From assembly GCA_023388255.1 (NCBI GenBank), contig JAEWGO010000007.1:248001-312000 (forward strand): a stretch of DNA of 64,000 nt. The letters run 5' to 3'. A program made the position numbers and the translations under genes. The notes beneath the pieces are model-generated. The model searched no databases. It was not told where the DNA came from and saw only the letters and a program-made list of their open reading frames with translations. This document shows positions 17,352 to 27,809 of this stretch, piece by piece. Source of the stretch: Pseudomonadota bacterium (lineage in GTDB: Bacteria > Pseudomonadota > Gammaproteobacteria > Xanthomonadales > Rhodanobacteraceae). The number at the start of each line of letters is the position of its first letter. Within the stretch, counting starts at the first letter, position 1.

Positions 17352-18295
17352 GGCGGCAGGCGGCGCATCTGATGCGCCTGGCGGTCGATGAAAGTCTGGG
17401 CCGGGTCGAAACCCTTGGTCTTGAGCATGTGGCTGCGCACGGCGGCCTCGGCGAGCACTGCGATATTGCGGCCGGGGGCGACCGGAATGATGATCTGCGG
17501 CACCTGCACGTCGAGGATCTCGCGATAGCCGACGTCGCCGGTCAGGCGAATCATCGCATCGCCCGGCGCATCGAGCTTCTGCGGTTTCAGATGCACGATC
17601 AGGCGCAGGTATTTGGACGGCTTTACTGCTGTCTGGCCGAACATGTCGCGCACGTTGAGCACGCCGAGTCCACGCACTTCGAGCAGGTCGCGCAGCATGT
17701 CGGGACAGTTGCCGTCGATCACGTCGGGTGCGATCAGCGTGAATTCCGGCGCGTCGTCGGCGACCAGACGGTGGCCGCGCGTGATCAGTTCCAGCGCGAG
17801 TTCGCTTTTGCCAGTACCGCTTTCGCCGGTGATCAGCACGCCGATCGAGTAGATTTCCATCAGCACGCCGTGCAGGGTGAGTTGGCGCGCAAGCGAGCGG
17901 GCGAGCTGGTATTGCAGATAAGTCAGCAGCTCGTGGCCGCGCTTGGGGCTGTGCCAGAGCGGCGTGTTCGATTCCTCGGCGGCCTGGCGCAAGTCGGCCG
18001 GCACAGCCTGGTCCTTGGTCACCAGCAGCGCGGTCGGGTGATACGCGACGATCTTCTCGACCGTTTCCCAGCGCTGGCGCGAATCGAGGCTGTCGAGGTA
18101 GTTGAGTTCCTCGGTGCCGATGATCTGCACCTTGTTCGGATAGATGATGTTGAGGTAGCCGACCAGCGACGGCCGCCGCTCCTGCGTGTCGCCGGTCTCG
18201 ATCGCGCGGCTCTCGCCGCGCTGGCCGGCCACCCAGCGCAGCGCAAGGCGCTCGCCGACGGCATCGAAAAGCTGGCGGGCGGTCAGGCGGTCCAT
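17345..18295 (-). CDS. hprK: HprK, HPr kinase/phosphorylase
   Basis: A 316-residue bifunctional enzyme that phosphorylates and dephosphorylates Ser46 of HPr, whose gene lies 2.5 kb downstream. Walker A is G-E-S-G-T-G-K-S at residues 157-164; the conserved His of L-H-G-V is near residue 142, and the family block around [10 protein letters not shown] is present. The ATG at 18295 (M-D-R-L-T-A-R) is chosen over an upstream in-frame start at 18391. It overlaps rapZ. Confidence 0.95.
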   Translation of the reverse strand: MDRLTARQLFDAVGERLALRWVAGQRGESRAIETGDTQERRPSLVGYLNIIYPNKVQIIGTEELNYLDSLDSRQRWETVEKIVAYHPTALLVTKDQAVPADLRQAAEESNTPLWHSPKRGHELLTYLQYQLARSLARQLTLHGVLMEIYSIGVLITGESGTGKSELALELITRGHRLVADDAPEFTLIAPDVIDGNCPDMLRDLLEVRGLGVLNVRDMFGQTAVKPSKYLRLIVHLKPQKLDAPGDAMIRLTGDVGYREILDVQVPQIIIPVAPGRNIAVLAEAAVRSHMLKTKGFDPAQTFIDRQAHQMRRLPPW

Positions 18296-18475
18296 CGGAG
18301 TCGGGGCTGGGGGCTGGAGACCACGGGCGACGGTTGCAGAGATGCTGGGAGAGAACCTGCGCAGTGTACGGGGAGACGGCGTCGGCGTCACACCGATCGC
18401 CCGCTGCCGCGATGGGGCCCGGCGCGCAAAGGCAGTGCCGCGGTGCGTGGCGCGTCGTGAAAGTGGCGCGTCGCG

Positions 18476-18931
18476 TCAGTCGCCGGTCTTGAGACTGTCC
18501 CGCAGAAGTTGGTGCAGCGCCGTCGCATCCGGCGCGGCGCGCAGTGCAGTGGTGATGGCGGTGTCGGAAAACAGCTCGGCCAGCTCGGCCAGCAGGCGCA
18601 GGTGCTGGTCGGTGAAATGCGCCGGGACGATCAGCGCGGCAACCAGGTCGACTTTGCGACCGTCGTCGGCACCGAAGTCGACTGCATCGGCGAGCCGCAC
18701 AAAAGCGGCGCGCGCCTCGCCGATTGCGGGACTTCGGCCGTGCGGAATCGCCACGCCGAGACCGAGCCCGGTGCTGCCGAGGCGTTCGCGCGCGGCAATC
18801 GCATCGCGTACGACGGAGACGTCGCCAGCTTCGCCGAGCAGTTCGGCGAGCTGGCCGACGAGTTCGGCCTTGTCGCGGGCGACAAGGCCGGTCCGTACCC
18901 GCGCTGCGGGCAGCAAATCAAGAAAGCGCAT
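18476..18931 (-). CDS. ptsN: PtsN, EIIA-Ntr regulatory PTS protein
   Basis: A 151-residue EIIA-Ntr protein, phosphorylated at His64 in V-A-I-P-H-G-R. It links the PTS to nitrogen and potassium control. ATG 18931 (M-R-F-L-D-L-L) matches the usual N-terminus; a TTG at 18970, which would overlap the hpf stop as TTGA, is an alternative that adds 13 residues. It follows rpoN and hpf, the common proteobacterial rpoN-hpf-ptsN order, and is about 180 bases from hprK. Confidence 0.92.
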   Translation of the reverse strand: MRFLDLLPAARVRTGLVARDKAELVGQLAELLGEAGDVSVVRDAIAARERLGSTGLGLGVAIPHGRSPAIGEARAAFVRLADAVDFGADDGRKVDLVAALIVPAHFTDQHLRLLAELAELFSDTAITTALRAAPDATALHQLLRDSLKTGD

Positions 18932-18966
18932 GGCGGGTACGGGATCTCGCGCGAAAGAATCAACGG

Positions 18967-19287
18967 TCAACTATAGCGAGCCGAACGTACCGCCTCGGCG
19001 TGGTGGTCGCTGCGCTTTTCCTTGTGCTTGCGCAGTTGCGTTTCGACCTTGTCGACCAGTACGTCGATTGCTGCGTACATGTCGACTGCGGTCGCATCCG
19101 CGTGGAGGGTTTTGCCGGAAAGCAGCAAGGTGATCTCGGCCTTGTGCAGGAGTCTCTCGACACTGAGCACGATGGTGACTTCATGCAGCTGGTCGAACAA
19201 GCGCGTGACGCGCTCGAACTTGCCCACGGCGTAGTCGTGCAGCGCGGCAGTGACTTCGACCTGATGACCTTTGACGTTGATCTGCAT
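18967..19287 (-). CDS. hpf: Hpf, ribosome hibernation-promoting factor
   Basis: A 106-residue short-type hibernation factor (YfiA/HPF) that helps form inactive ribosome dimers in stationary phase. The N-terminus M-Q-I-N-V-K-G-H, the hydrophobic core (AEITLLLSG, D-M-Y-A-A-I-D) and the basic K-H-K-E-K tail are family features. A strong ribosome site (AAGGAGTC) lies just before the ATG at 19287, which settles the start against a longer frame reaching 19455. It is the standard neighbour downstream of rpoN. Confidence 0.94.
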   Translation of the reverse strand: MQINVKGHQVEVTAALHDYAVGKFERVTRLFDQLHEVTIVLSVERLLHKAEITLLLSGKTLHADATAVDMYAAIDVLVDKVETQLRKHKEKRSDHHAEAVRSARYS

Positions 19288-19454
19288 GATTGACTCCTTC
19301 TGATGGGACCCGGATATGGCCGGCCCCGGTTTGAATGCCCGCTGCGTGGATGCAGGGACTCCAATGCTTTCGACAAACAATCGCTGGCGGCGTTCCCTCC
19401 GGCCGCTTGCGCGGCTGATCGTGGTGGTGCATGGAGTCGCACGCAGGGCGGACA

Positions 19455-20891
19455 TCAGCCGAGCCTGCTGCGATCGTTGGATGAAGGAATATTGAGCGCT
19501 TCGCGGTACTTCGCGACCGTGCGCCGCGCGACGTTGATGCCGCGCCGGTTCAGCTCGGCTGCCAACCCTTGATCGGATAGCGGGCGGATCGCCTGCTCCT
19601 CGCCGATGAGCTTCTTGATCATCGCCTGGATCGCGGTGGCCGATGCCGCGCCGCCATCGACGGTGGAAACGCCGCTGGAGAAGAAATACTTGAACTCGAA
19701 CGTGCCGCGCGGCGTATGCAGGAACTTGCGCGTGGTCACGCGGCTGACCGTCGACTCGTGCATGCCGATTTCGTCGGCGACGTCCTTGAGCACCAGCGGG
19801 CGCATCGCTTCGGCACCGAATTCAAGGAATGCTTCCTGCGCGCGCACGATCGAGGTGGCGACTTTCAGCATCGTCTCCGCCCGTGTCTTCAGGCTCTTGA
19901 TCAGCCAGCGCGCTTCCTGCAACTGGCCCTTCAGGTAATTCGCGTCGTCGCGGCGCGCTTTCGCGATCAGCCCGGCGTAATGCTCGTTGATGCCCAGGCG
20001 CGGCTGGCAGCCCGGTGCGAGCGTGACCTGCCAGCGGCCGCCGACCTTGCGCACGTATGCATCCGGCGATACGTATTCGGCCGGCGCGCTGGCGTGGCCG
20101 GCGCCGGGTTTGGGCGTGAGCGAGCGGATCAGTGCGAGCGCGACCTCGAACTCGGTCTCGGTCGAATGCAGACGCTGGCACAGGCGCGTGCGGTCCTGCC
20201 GCGCCAGCGCTTCGAGATGTTCGGCGACGAGCAGCTTGGCGAGCGCGAGGCCGGGCGTTTCCATCGCAAACACGTCGAGTTGCACGCCGAGGCATTCACG
20301 CAAGGAGCGGCTGGCCACGCCAATCGGATCGAACTGCTGCACGCGGCGGCGCACCGATTCGATTTCCGCGGTGCCGACCGCAAAGACCGGTACCAGCGCT
20401 GCGCACAGCGCCTCGTCGGTTTCGGCCAGATAGCCGTCGTCGTCGACCGCCTCGATGATCGCCGTGCCGATCGCGCGATCGCGCGCGGACATCGGCGTCA
20501 GGTTGAGCTGCCACAACAGGTGGTCGCGCAGGTCTTCGACCTCGGCGTCCTGCTGCTCCATGCCGTCTTCGTCGAGCGCCGTGCCGCGGTATTCGGTGCG
20601 GTCGAAGGTGAGATCGAGCGGCTGTTCCTCGGCCTCGGTGGAGTTGGCCTGTGCCTCGCTGGCGGCCGTTTCGGCGGCGGCGGCGATCTCCTCCGCGCTG
20701 TCGACGCCTTCGGATTCCTCGGCCTCGGCGGTTTCGCCGTCGGTCATGTCGAGCAACGGGTTGGATTCCAGCGCGGTGTTCAGCTCCAGCTCCAGCTCCA
20801 GCTGCGACAGCTGCAGCAGCCGGATCGCCTGCTGCAGCTGCGGTGTCAGCGCCAGAGACTGGCTGAGGCGGAATTGAAGAGCGGGTTTCAT
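19455..20891 (-). CDS. rpoN: RpoN, RNA polymerase sigma-54 factor
   Basis: A 478-residue sigma-54. Region I is Gln/Leu-rich (SQSLALTPQLQQAIRLLQLS), region II is acidic (residues about 50-110), and the C-terminal RpoN box A-R-R-T-V-A-K-Y-R-E is intact at about residues 455-464. The ATG at 20891 (M-K-P-A-L-Q-F-R-L) is the typical sigma-54 start. It follows lptB after a 180-base gap and precedes hpf and ptsN. It is needed for transcription from -24/-12 promoters activated by AAA+ enhancer-binding proteins. Confidence 0.97.
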   Translation of the reverse strand: MKPALQFRLSQSLALTPQLQQAIRLLQLSQLELELELNTALESNPLLDMTDGETAEAEESEGVDSAEEIAAAAETAASEAQANSTEAEEQPLDLTFDRTEYRGTALDEDGMEQQDAEVEDLRDHLLWQLNLTPMSARDRAIGTAIIEAVDDDGYLAETDEALCAALVPVFAVGTAEIESVRRRVQQFDPIGVASRSLRECLGVQLDVFAMETPGLALAKLLVAEHLEALARQDRTRLCQRLHSTETEFEVALALIRSLTPKPGAGHASAPAEYVSPDAYVRKVGGRWQVTLAPGCQPRLGINEHYAGLIAKARRDDANYLKGQLQEARWLIKSLKTRAETMLKVATSIVRAQEAFLEFGAEAMRPLVLKDVADEIGMHESTVSRVTTRKFLHTPRGTFEFKYFFSSGVSTVDGGAASATAIQAMIKKLIGEEQAIRPLSDQGLAAELNRRGINVARRTVAKYREALNIPSSNDRSRLG

Positions 20892-21073
20892 GCCGAAAGC
20901 GTGCCAAGTCCCGTTTGCAGCCATCCTAGCGCCAAAGGACGACGGGGGGCAGGGCTTGACGGCGTGAAAATGTGGATTGCGTCGCCGGGAATGCGCGCGG
21001 CATCCGTTGTCGTCGCCAAATCAGCGTTCCGCGGTATGGCGCGCGCGCCCCCGGCTTTTCGCCGCAGGGCCAG

Positions 21074-21793
21074 CTACATGCGGAATTCGTGGCCGAGGTA
21101 GACTTCGCGCACCTGCTCGTTGGCGAGGATGTCGGCCGGCGTGCCCTGCGCGAGTACGGCGCCTTCGCTCATGATGTAGGCGCGTTCGCAGATGCCTAGC
21201 GTCTCGCGCACATTGTGGTCGGTAATCAGGATGCCGATGCCGCGCGACTTGAGCTGGCGCACGATGCGCTGGATATCGATGACCGAGATCGGGTCGATAC
21301 CGGCGAACGGTTCGTCGAGCAGCATGAAGCGCGGTTTCGCCGCCAGTGCGCGTGCGATCTCGACGCGGCGGCGCTCGCCGCCGGACAGGCTGACACCCTT
21401 CTGGCCGGCGATGTGGCCGATCTGCAAATCGTCGATGAGCGCGTCGAGTTCGTTCTGGCGGCCGGCGTGGTCGAGGTCGTCGCGCAATTCGAGGATCGCG
21501 AGGATGTTGTCGGCGACACTGAGGCGTCGGAACACCGAGGCTTCCTGCGGCAGATAGCCGACGCCGAGCCGCGCCCGCGCATGCATCGGCAGTGCGGTGA
21601 CGTCGCGGTCGTCGATGCGGATCGTGCCGGCGTCTGCGGCGATCAGGCCGACCACCATGTAGAAGCAGGTCGTCTTGCCGGCGCCGTTCGGACCGAGCAG
21701 GCCGACGATTTCGCCCTGGTCGAGCGAGAACTCGAAGTCGCGCACGACGGCGCGACCACGGAAACTCTTGCGCAGCCCGGAAGCGGCCAGCAT
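21074..21793 (-). CDS. lptB: LptB, LPS-export ABC transporter ATPase
   Basis: A 239-residue ATPase powering LPS extraction from the inner membrane with LptFG and passing it to LptC-LptA. Walker A G-P-N-G-A-G-K-T at residues 34-41, signature motif L-S-G-G-E-R-R-R, and Walker B with [10 protein letters not shown] are all intact. Its start overlaps the lptA stop by one base (TGATG). The gene order lptC-lptA-lptB-rpoN is typical. lptF and lptG are not in the window. Confidence 0.97.
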   Translation of the reverse strand: MLAASGLRKSFRGRAVVRDFEFSLDQGEIVGLLGPNGAGKTTCFYMVVGLIAADAGTIRIDDRDVTALPMHARARLGVGYLPQEASVFRRLSVADNILAILELRDDLDHAGRQNELDALIDDLQIGHIAGQKGVSLSGGERRRVEIARALAAKPRFMLLDEPFAGIDPISVIDIQRIVRQLKSRGIGILITDHNVRETLGICERAYIMSEGAVLAQGTPADILANEQVREVYLGHEFRM

Positions 21794-22410
21794 CAGGGTT
21801 GGCCGTCCGTTGCGCCATCCTTCTTCGCTGGCGCGGCGTCGGCCGGCTTCTGTTCGGTCGCCGTCGGCTTGGTCGCCGGCTTCTTCTTCGGCTCGAACGT
21901 CATCGTGATCGGCGTATGCGAAACGGTATCCGCGCTTTCCATCTCGCCGGTGTTCGTGTTGTAGGTCATGCGCTCGCCGTTGAACGTGCCGCGGCCCTGC
22001 TGCACGACTTTGACGCTGCCGGTCAGCACGGCGATGCCGGTGTCGCTGTCGAAGTCGATCTTGTCGGCATCGGCGGTCATCAGGCCGGCGCCGTTGTCCT
22101 GCTGCTGCTCGATATGCGCCTGCTTGCCGACCAGCACGATGCGCTGGATGCTGCCGGAAACGTCTTCGCCTTGCGCATTCTTCGCGCCGTCCGGATGCTG
22201 GTGGATCGTCGCCTCGGCTCCTTTCGCCTTCATCGAGCCTTGCACGATCTGCACGTTGCCGCGCAGGTAGGCCGAACCAGCTGCGTTCGCGCTGGCCTGC
22301 ACGACCTTGGTGTAGTCCGACTTCGTCGTCATCGTCTGCTGGCGATCCGTGCTCAGCGCGAGCGCGCCGGGTGCGGCCGCGGCGAGGGCGAGCAACAGCG
22401 CAAGCCGCAT
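21793..22410 (-). CDS. lptA: LptA, periplasmic LPS-bridge protein
   Basis: A 205-residue periplasmic protein forming the beta-jellyroll bridge between LptC and LptD. A signal peptide (M-R-L-A-L-L-L-A-L, cleavage near A-L-A) is followed by repeated short beta-strands such as [13 protein letters not shown] and [12 protein letters not shown]. The tail from about residue 170 is Lys/Ala/Pro-rich and longer than in E. coli. The ATG at 22410 is favoured by the signal peptide; the frame opens earlier inside lptC. It is coupled to lptB. Confidence 0.93.
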   Translation of the reverse strand: MRLALLLALAAAAPGALALSTDRQQTMTTKSDYTKVVQASANAAGSAYLRGNVQIVQGSMKAKGAEATIHQHPDGAKNAQGEDVSGSIQRIVLVGKQAHIEQQQDNGAGLMTADADKIDFDSDTGIAVLTGSVKVVQQGRGTFNGERMTYNTNTGEMESADTVSHTPITMTFEPKKKPATKPTATEQKPADAAPAKKDGATDGQP

Positions 22411-22414
22411 CGCG

Positions 22415-23002
22415 CTATTTTCTGGATTTGCGCGCAGCGGTCTTGGCTTGCAGGGTCGAGTGGACATCGGACAACAGCTCCAGTGTTTTGTCATTGAGAT
22501 CGCCGCGCATGCCGATTCCGCTGAGTATAGAGCCGGGTTGCGTGATCGTCGCCAGCGCGGCGGTTTCCATTTTCTTGTCCTTCGGCCAGGTCGTCAGGTC
22601 CGTGGTCACGATATCGACCGGCTTGCCGTCGTCGCCTGGTTGGCGGTGCATTTCGACATGCCCCTGCAGCTTCATGACGGTGCCTTCCTTGTTGACCCAG
22701 GCCGCGTCGGACGTGCCTTTCCAGGGATGGCCGCCGCCATCGACGAGCAGGTAATCCGGCGTCGTCACGAACACCGAGCCGTCATCGCCGCGTCGCGCCA
22801 GATGCGGGCCGCTGATCTGGAACGTGCGTTTGCCGGTGGAGTCGAGCGCGTCCATCGTGAAATCGGTCAGCGTGTAGTCCGAACGCGGCGGTCCGGCGAA
22901 CGTCTGCTCGTTCGTGCGATCGCGCCCGATCCACACCAGCAGTTCCGTGCCGATCGCGACCAGCGCGAGCACGACGACGAGCAGCCAATAGCGACGATCC
23001 AT
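22415..23002 (-). CDS. lptC: LptC, LPS-transport inner-membrane bitopic protein
   Basis: A 195-residue protein with one N-terminal membrane helix (YWLLVVVLALVAIGTELLVW) and a periplasmic jellyroll, matching LptC in size and layout. The D-Y-T-L-T-D-F segment soon after the helix is family-like. It stops 4 bases before the lptA start and begins 13 bases after kdsC, so it is part of the kdsD-kdsC-lptCAB run. Confidence 0.92.
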   Translation of the reverse strand: MDRRYWLLVVVLALVAIGTELLVWIGRDRTNEQTFAGPPRSDYTLTDFTMDALDSTGKRTFQISGPHLARRGDDGSVFVTTPDYLLVDGGGHPWKGTSDAAWVNKEGTVMKLQGHVEMHRQPGDDGKPVDIVTTDLTTWPKDKKMETAALATITQPGSILSGIGMRGDLNDKTLELLSDVHSTLQAKTAARKSRK

Positions 23003-23015
23003 CGGAAATCAGGCT

Positions 23016-23573
23016 TCAGCGCAGGAACGTGGCGAGTTCGGCCTCGGCCTTGCCTTGGCTCGCGAGGATCAGGTCGCTGACCTCGCGCACCGCACCGCAG
23101 CCGCCACCGAGGCGTGTGCGCCAGTGCGCGTGTTCGCGTACCCAGTGATGCGCGTTGGCGACCGCGATCGACAGGCCGACGGTCTGCATCGCAGCGAGAT
23201 CGGGCAGATCGTCGCCGGTGTAGGCGACCTGGTCGCCGCCGAGCCGCAGCGCATGCAGCAGGCGTTCGAGGCAGGCGCGCTTGTCCTTCTGGTCCTGGTA
23301 GACATGGGCAACGCCGAGCTCGGCCATGCGCTCGGTGACGACGTGGCTGAGCCGCGCCGTGATGATCGCGACCTCGACGCCGTTGGCGAGCAGGCGCTTC
23401 AGGCCGAGACCGTCGTGGGCGTTGAACGCCTTCAGCTCGTGGCCGTCGGCGGTGTACCAGAGCTTGCCGTCGGTCAACACGCCGTCGACGTCGAACACGG
23501 CGAGCTTGATGCGTGATGCGCGTTCGCGGATGTCGGCTGGAAGGTCGGCTGGAAGCATGCGGTTAGCCGCCAC
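23016..23573 (-). CDS. kdsC: KdsC, KDO 8-phosphate phosphatase
   Basis: A 185-residue HAD-family enzyme releasing KDO from KDO-8-phosphate for LPS inner core. The nucleophile/acid pair is Asp28 and Asp30 in F-D-V-D-G-V-L-T-D-G; A-Y-T-G-D-D-L-P-D and an I-T-A-R-L-S block are the other HAD motifs. The start region overlaps by 11 bases the end of the small membrane-protein gene upstream. Length matches the capless C0-type KdsC. Confidence 0.95.
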   Translation of the reverse strand: MAANRMLPADLPADIRERASRIKLAVFDVDGVLTDGKLWYTADGHELKAFNAHDGLGLKRLLANGVEVAIITARLSHVVTERMAELGVAHVYQDQKDKRACLERLLHALRLGGDQVAYTGDDLPDLAAMQTVGLSIAVANAHHWVREHAHWRTRLGGGCGAVREVSDLILASQGKAEAELATFLR

Positions 23574-23805
23574 GTGCGTCGAGTGATTCCAAGATGTGCA
23601 CCAAGAAGCCCGCGAAGTTCATAAGAAAACCTATCCAGAAAAGCGCTGTAGTAATCGGGCGGAATTCAGTGGGCAGGAAAAATCCAATCGCAGTAGAACT
23701 CATGGCGACTGCAACGCCGCACAAGCCGAACTTGAGTCCCCGCCATGATTCGCGGTCGCGGCTTGACGGACGGGCGAACTTGCGCAGGTTGAATTTCCAT
23801 TTCAC
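23563..23805 (-). CDS. Small two-helix membrane protein between kdsD and kdsC, unknown
   Basis: An 80-residue protein starting GTG at 23805; the GTGA overlaps the kdsD stop, and its own stop lies inside the kdsC start region (11-base overlap). A basic N-terminus (about residues 1-24, K-W-K-F-N-L-R-K-F then R-P-S-S-R-D-R) precedes two hydrophobic segments of about 20 residues, roughly 27-47 and 50-71, ending in D-A-R-G-G. No domain is recognised. The exact overlaps on both sides, with sensible membrane topology, argue that it is a real gene rather than chance. A role in KDO or LPS assembly is inferred only from position. Base composition looks slightly less GC-rich than its neighbours. Confidence 0.65.
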   Translation of the reverse strand: MKWKFNLRKFARPSSRDRESWRGLKFGLCGVAVAMSSTAIGFFLPTEFRPITTALFWIGFLMNFAGFLVHILESLDARGG

Positions 23806-24824
23806 ACCACTCGTGCGCGCAACAAATCGTGGATGTTCAACGCGCCAACCACGCGATTGTCCGCATCGACCACCAACAGCGCATGAATCTTGTGCGCTTC
23901 CATCAGCTGCGCGGCTTCGACCGCCAGCTTGTCGGCGGTGATCGTCTTGGGCTGCGCGGTCATAAGGCGCGTGACCGTTGTCGTGCGCAGGTCGATGTCG
24001 TCGTCGTCGACCGCGCGGCGCAGGTCGCCGTCGGTGAACACGCCGATCAGGTGCTGCGCCTCGTCGACGATCGCGGTCATGCCGAGGCCCTTGCGGGTCA
24101 TCTCGACCAGCGCCTCGGTCAACGTGACCTCGGGACCAACCGTCGGGATCTGCCCGTTCGTGTGCATGATGTCGCTGATCTTCAGCAGCAACTGGCGGCC
24201 GAGGCTGCCGGCCGGATGCGAGCGCGCGAAGTCCTCGTCGGTGAAGCCGCGCGCTTCGAGCAGCGCGATCGCCAGCGCATCGCCCATGACCAGCGCCGCG
24301 GTCGTGCTCGACGTCGGCGCCAGCCCGAGCGGGCAGGCTTCGGCCGGCACGCTGGTATCCAGGTGCACGTCGGACAATCGCGCCAGCGACGATTCCGCGT
24401 TGCCGCTCATCGCGATCAGCGGGATGCCCTGGCGCTTGATCAGCGGCAAGATCGTCAGCAGTTCGTCGGTTTCGCCGGAGTTCGACAGCGCGAGCACGAC
24501 GTCCTTCTGCGTGATCATGCCGAGGTCGCCGTGGCTGGCTTCGCCCGGATGCACGAAGAACGCCGGCGTGCCGGTCGAGGCCAGGGTCGCGGCGATCTTG
24601 CGCGCAATGTGGCCGGACTTGCCCATGCCGGAAACGATGACGCGGCCCGGGCATTCGAACATCAGCTGGCAGGCGCGCAGGAAGCTCGCGTCGATGCGGC
24701 CCTGCAACGCCTCGATCGCGCGCACTTCGATCGCAATGACGGTGCGCGCGCTGCGCGCCAGCGTGTTCGCGTCGAGCAGCGGATTGCTCATGGGTCGCGC
24801 ATTCGGAAGGATCTGGGCATTCAT
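23802..24824 (-). CDS. kdsD: KdsD, D-arabinose 5-phosphate isomerase
   Basis: A 340-residue SIS-CBS protein converting ribulose-5-phosphate to arabinose-5-phosphate for KDO synthesis. The SIS domain shows S-G-M-G-K-S-G-H, HPGEASHGDLG and S-N-S-G-E-T-D-E; two CBS domains follow, ending in V-V-G-A-L-N-I-H-D-L-L. Start candidates are ATG 24824 (M-N-A-Q-I-L) and ATG 24791 (M-S-N-P-L-L-D); the longer is given. It is first in the run kdsD, small membrane gene, kdsC, lptCAB, and is divergent from ibaG. Confidence 0.95.
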   Translation of the reverse strand: MNAQILPNARPMSNPLLDANTLARSARTVIAIEVRAIEALQGRIDASFLRACQLMFECPGRVIVSGMGKSGHIARKIAATLASTGTPAFFVHPGEASHGDLGMITQKDVVLALSNSGETDELLTILPLIKRQGIPLIAMSGNAESSLARLSDVHLDTSVPAEACPLGLAPTSSTTAALVMGDALAIALLEARGFTDEDFARSHPAGSLGRQLLLKISDIMHTNGQIPTVGPEVTLTEALVEMTRKGLGMTAIVDEAQHLIGVFTDGDLRRAVDDDDIDLRTTTVTRLMTAQPKTITADKLAVEAAQLMEAHKIHALLVVDADNRVVGALNIHDLLRARVV

Positions 24825-25046
24825 CGCTGCAAAGTACGTAAGCGGCTCGGGGAAGTCCGGAACATCATGTTTTCTGCGCTGTTGCAGGATTTTGAGTACC
24901 ATGCGCCGCCTCATTGTAGCCGCTTCACCAGCGGGATTGCGCCCGCGACCAAGCCTTCAGACGGGCCGGGCGGCGCCAGCGTCGCAGCTGCGACCGATCC
25001 CGCCCCGGCTCGTGAAATCCTCGCCAACACCCGGGAAACGCAGAAA

Positions 25047-26773
<1,727 letters not shown>

Positions 26774-26779
26774 TGCGAA

Positions 26780-26810
26780 ACCTGCGCGATTCCCGTGCGA
26801 TCCCGCAGGT
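26780..26810 (+). terminator. Possible weak terminator hairpin after murA
   Basis: ACCTGCG (26780-26786) pairs with CGCAGGT (26804-26810) around a 17-base loop, starting 7 bases after the murA stop. No T-run follows. Stem strength is moderate. Confidence 0.35.
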
Positions 26811-26888
26811 GCGGCTTCATTGTTGGTAATTCGAAAGCAAAAAGCATCGCGGCTCTATCTGCTCCAGCGGGGGCGTGCTGTTGTGGGA

Positions 26889-26902
26889 GGGGCTTCAGCC
26901 CC
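26889..26902. repeat. REP-like GGGGCT-TC-AGCCCC palindrome
   Basis: GGGGCT (26889-26894) and AGCCCC (26897-26902) form a tight hairpin in the 255-base gap between convergent murA and the DUF3108 gene. An AGCATCGCGGCT-like segment about 50 bases upstream (near 26842) looks like a degraded inverted copy of the right flank (AGCCCCGATGCT). This arrangement is typical of the REP-type intergenic repeats of pseudomonads and xanthomonads. Nothing else is recognised in the gap. Confidence 0.6.
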
Positions 26903-27028
26903 GATGCTCCTGGTGTCGTGAAGAAGAATGCTGCTGAAGACAGTTGCTTTCGAAGCGCCGCAGGCTGGGGTGCGCCAGCGAACCCAATAGTGCGCGCCCC
27001 GTGCTGGGCATCGCTGCGCTCAGTCAGG

Positions 27029-27751
27029 CTACCGACGGTCGGACGAAATCAGCTGCAACGTCACCGTATCGCCCTTTTTCTCGGTCTGCTCGATCTGCAC
27101 CGGCAGCCAGCCCAGCGATTCGGCGAACCAGCTGCGCGCAACGCGCTTGCGGTCGGTGCCGGGTTCGCCGTCGCGCTGCATCAGCAGCGCCTTGAACTCG
27201 CCGGCCGGGACTTTCAGCGTTTCGGTCGCGCCGCGCGTGTAGCGCATGTCCTCGATGCGGTCCTTGACCGCGACCTTGTAGTCGAACGCGGTCGCGCCGT
27301 GCACGAGGTCGCTGGCGATCGCGAGCGTGACGGCCTGGCGGTCGATGAGGCCCGGCGTGGTCGCGTAGCGGAAATCGCCATCGCCCTCGCGCACGCGGAC
27401 TTCGTTCGCGCTCCAGTCGAAATCGGCGTGGCGCGTACGCTTCTTGAACGCGCCGTCCTGTTTGTAGTCATAGGCGAGCGCTTCGGGCCGGCCATCCTTC
27501 CAGCGGAAGCGCGAGGTTTCGACGATGTGGATGCCGGCGATCTTGGCGAGGCCCGACGTGCCCTTCGTTTCGCTGCGCAGCGTCCAGCTGCCGTCGCCGT
27601 TGTCGCTCAGGTCGAGCGAGGTGCGACCGAGTTCGCTGCCGTTGCGCAGGGTCGCGTATTCGGCGTGGAACGGTTTGATTGCGCTGTCGGCTGCATGGGC
27701 CGGGGAGAGTGCGCAAAGATTCAGGGCGAGGGCGGTGAACAGGATTTTCAT
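27029..27751 (-). CDS. DUF3108-family exported protein
   Basis: A 240-residue protein with an N-terminal signal peptide (M-K-I-L-F-T-A-L-A-L, cleavage near A-H-A). The rest is beta-rich with the DUF3108 pattern: F-H-A-E-Y-A-T-L-R-N-G near the start, R-F-R-W-K-D-G-R-P mid-protein, and W-F-A-E-S-L-G-W-L-P-V-Q-I-E towards the end. The family is periplasmic with unknown function. The ATG at 27751 is required for the signal peptide. It is about 58 bases downstream of purN on the same strand, an order common in Xanthomonadales. Confidence 0.85.
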   Translation of the reverse strand: MKILFTALALNLCALSPAHAADSAIKPFHAEYATLRNGSELGRTSLDLSDNGDGSWTLRSETKGTSGLAKIAGIHIVETSRFRWKDGRPEALAYDYKQDGAFKKRTRHADFDWSANEVRVREGDGDFRYATTPGLIDRQAVTLAIASDLVHGATAFDYKVAVKDRIEDMRYTRGATETLKVPAGEFKALLMQRDGEPGTDRKRVARSWFAESLGWLPVQIEQTEKKGDTVTLQLISSDRR

Positions 27752-27809
27752 CGGGCGGAGTCCCAGCGTGGATGCCGGCGAGTGTCGCCGCGCGCGCCTG
27801 AACCGCGCT

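Noticed and set aside
20891..20912. Sigma-54 promoter (TGGCACG box) just before rpoN
   Set aside because: The -24-like box is present but the -12 half does not match TTGC at the required spacing, and it is too close to the ATG.
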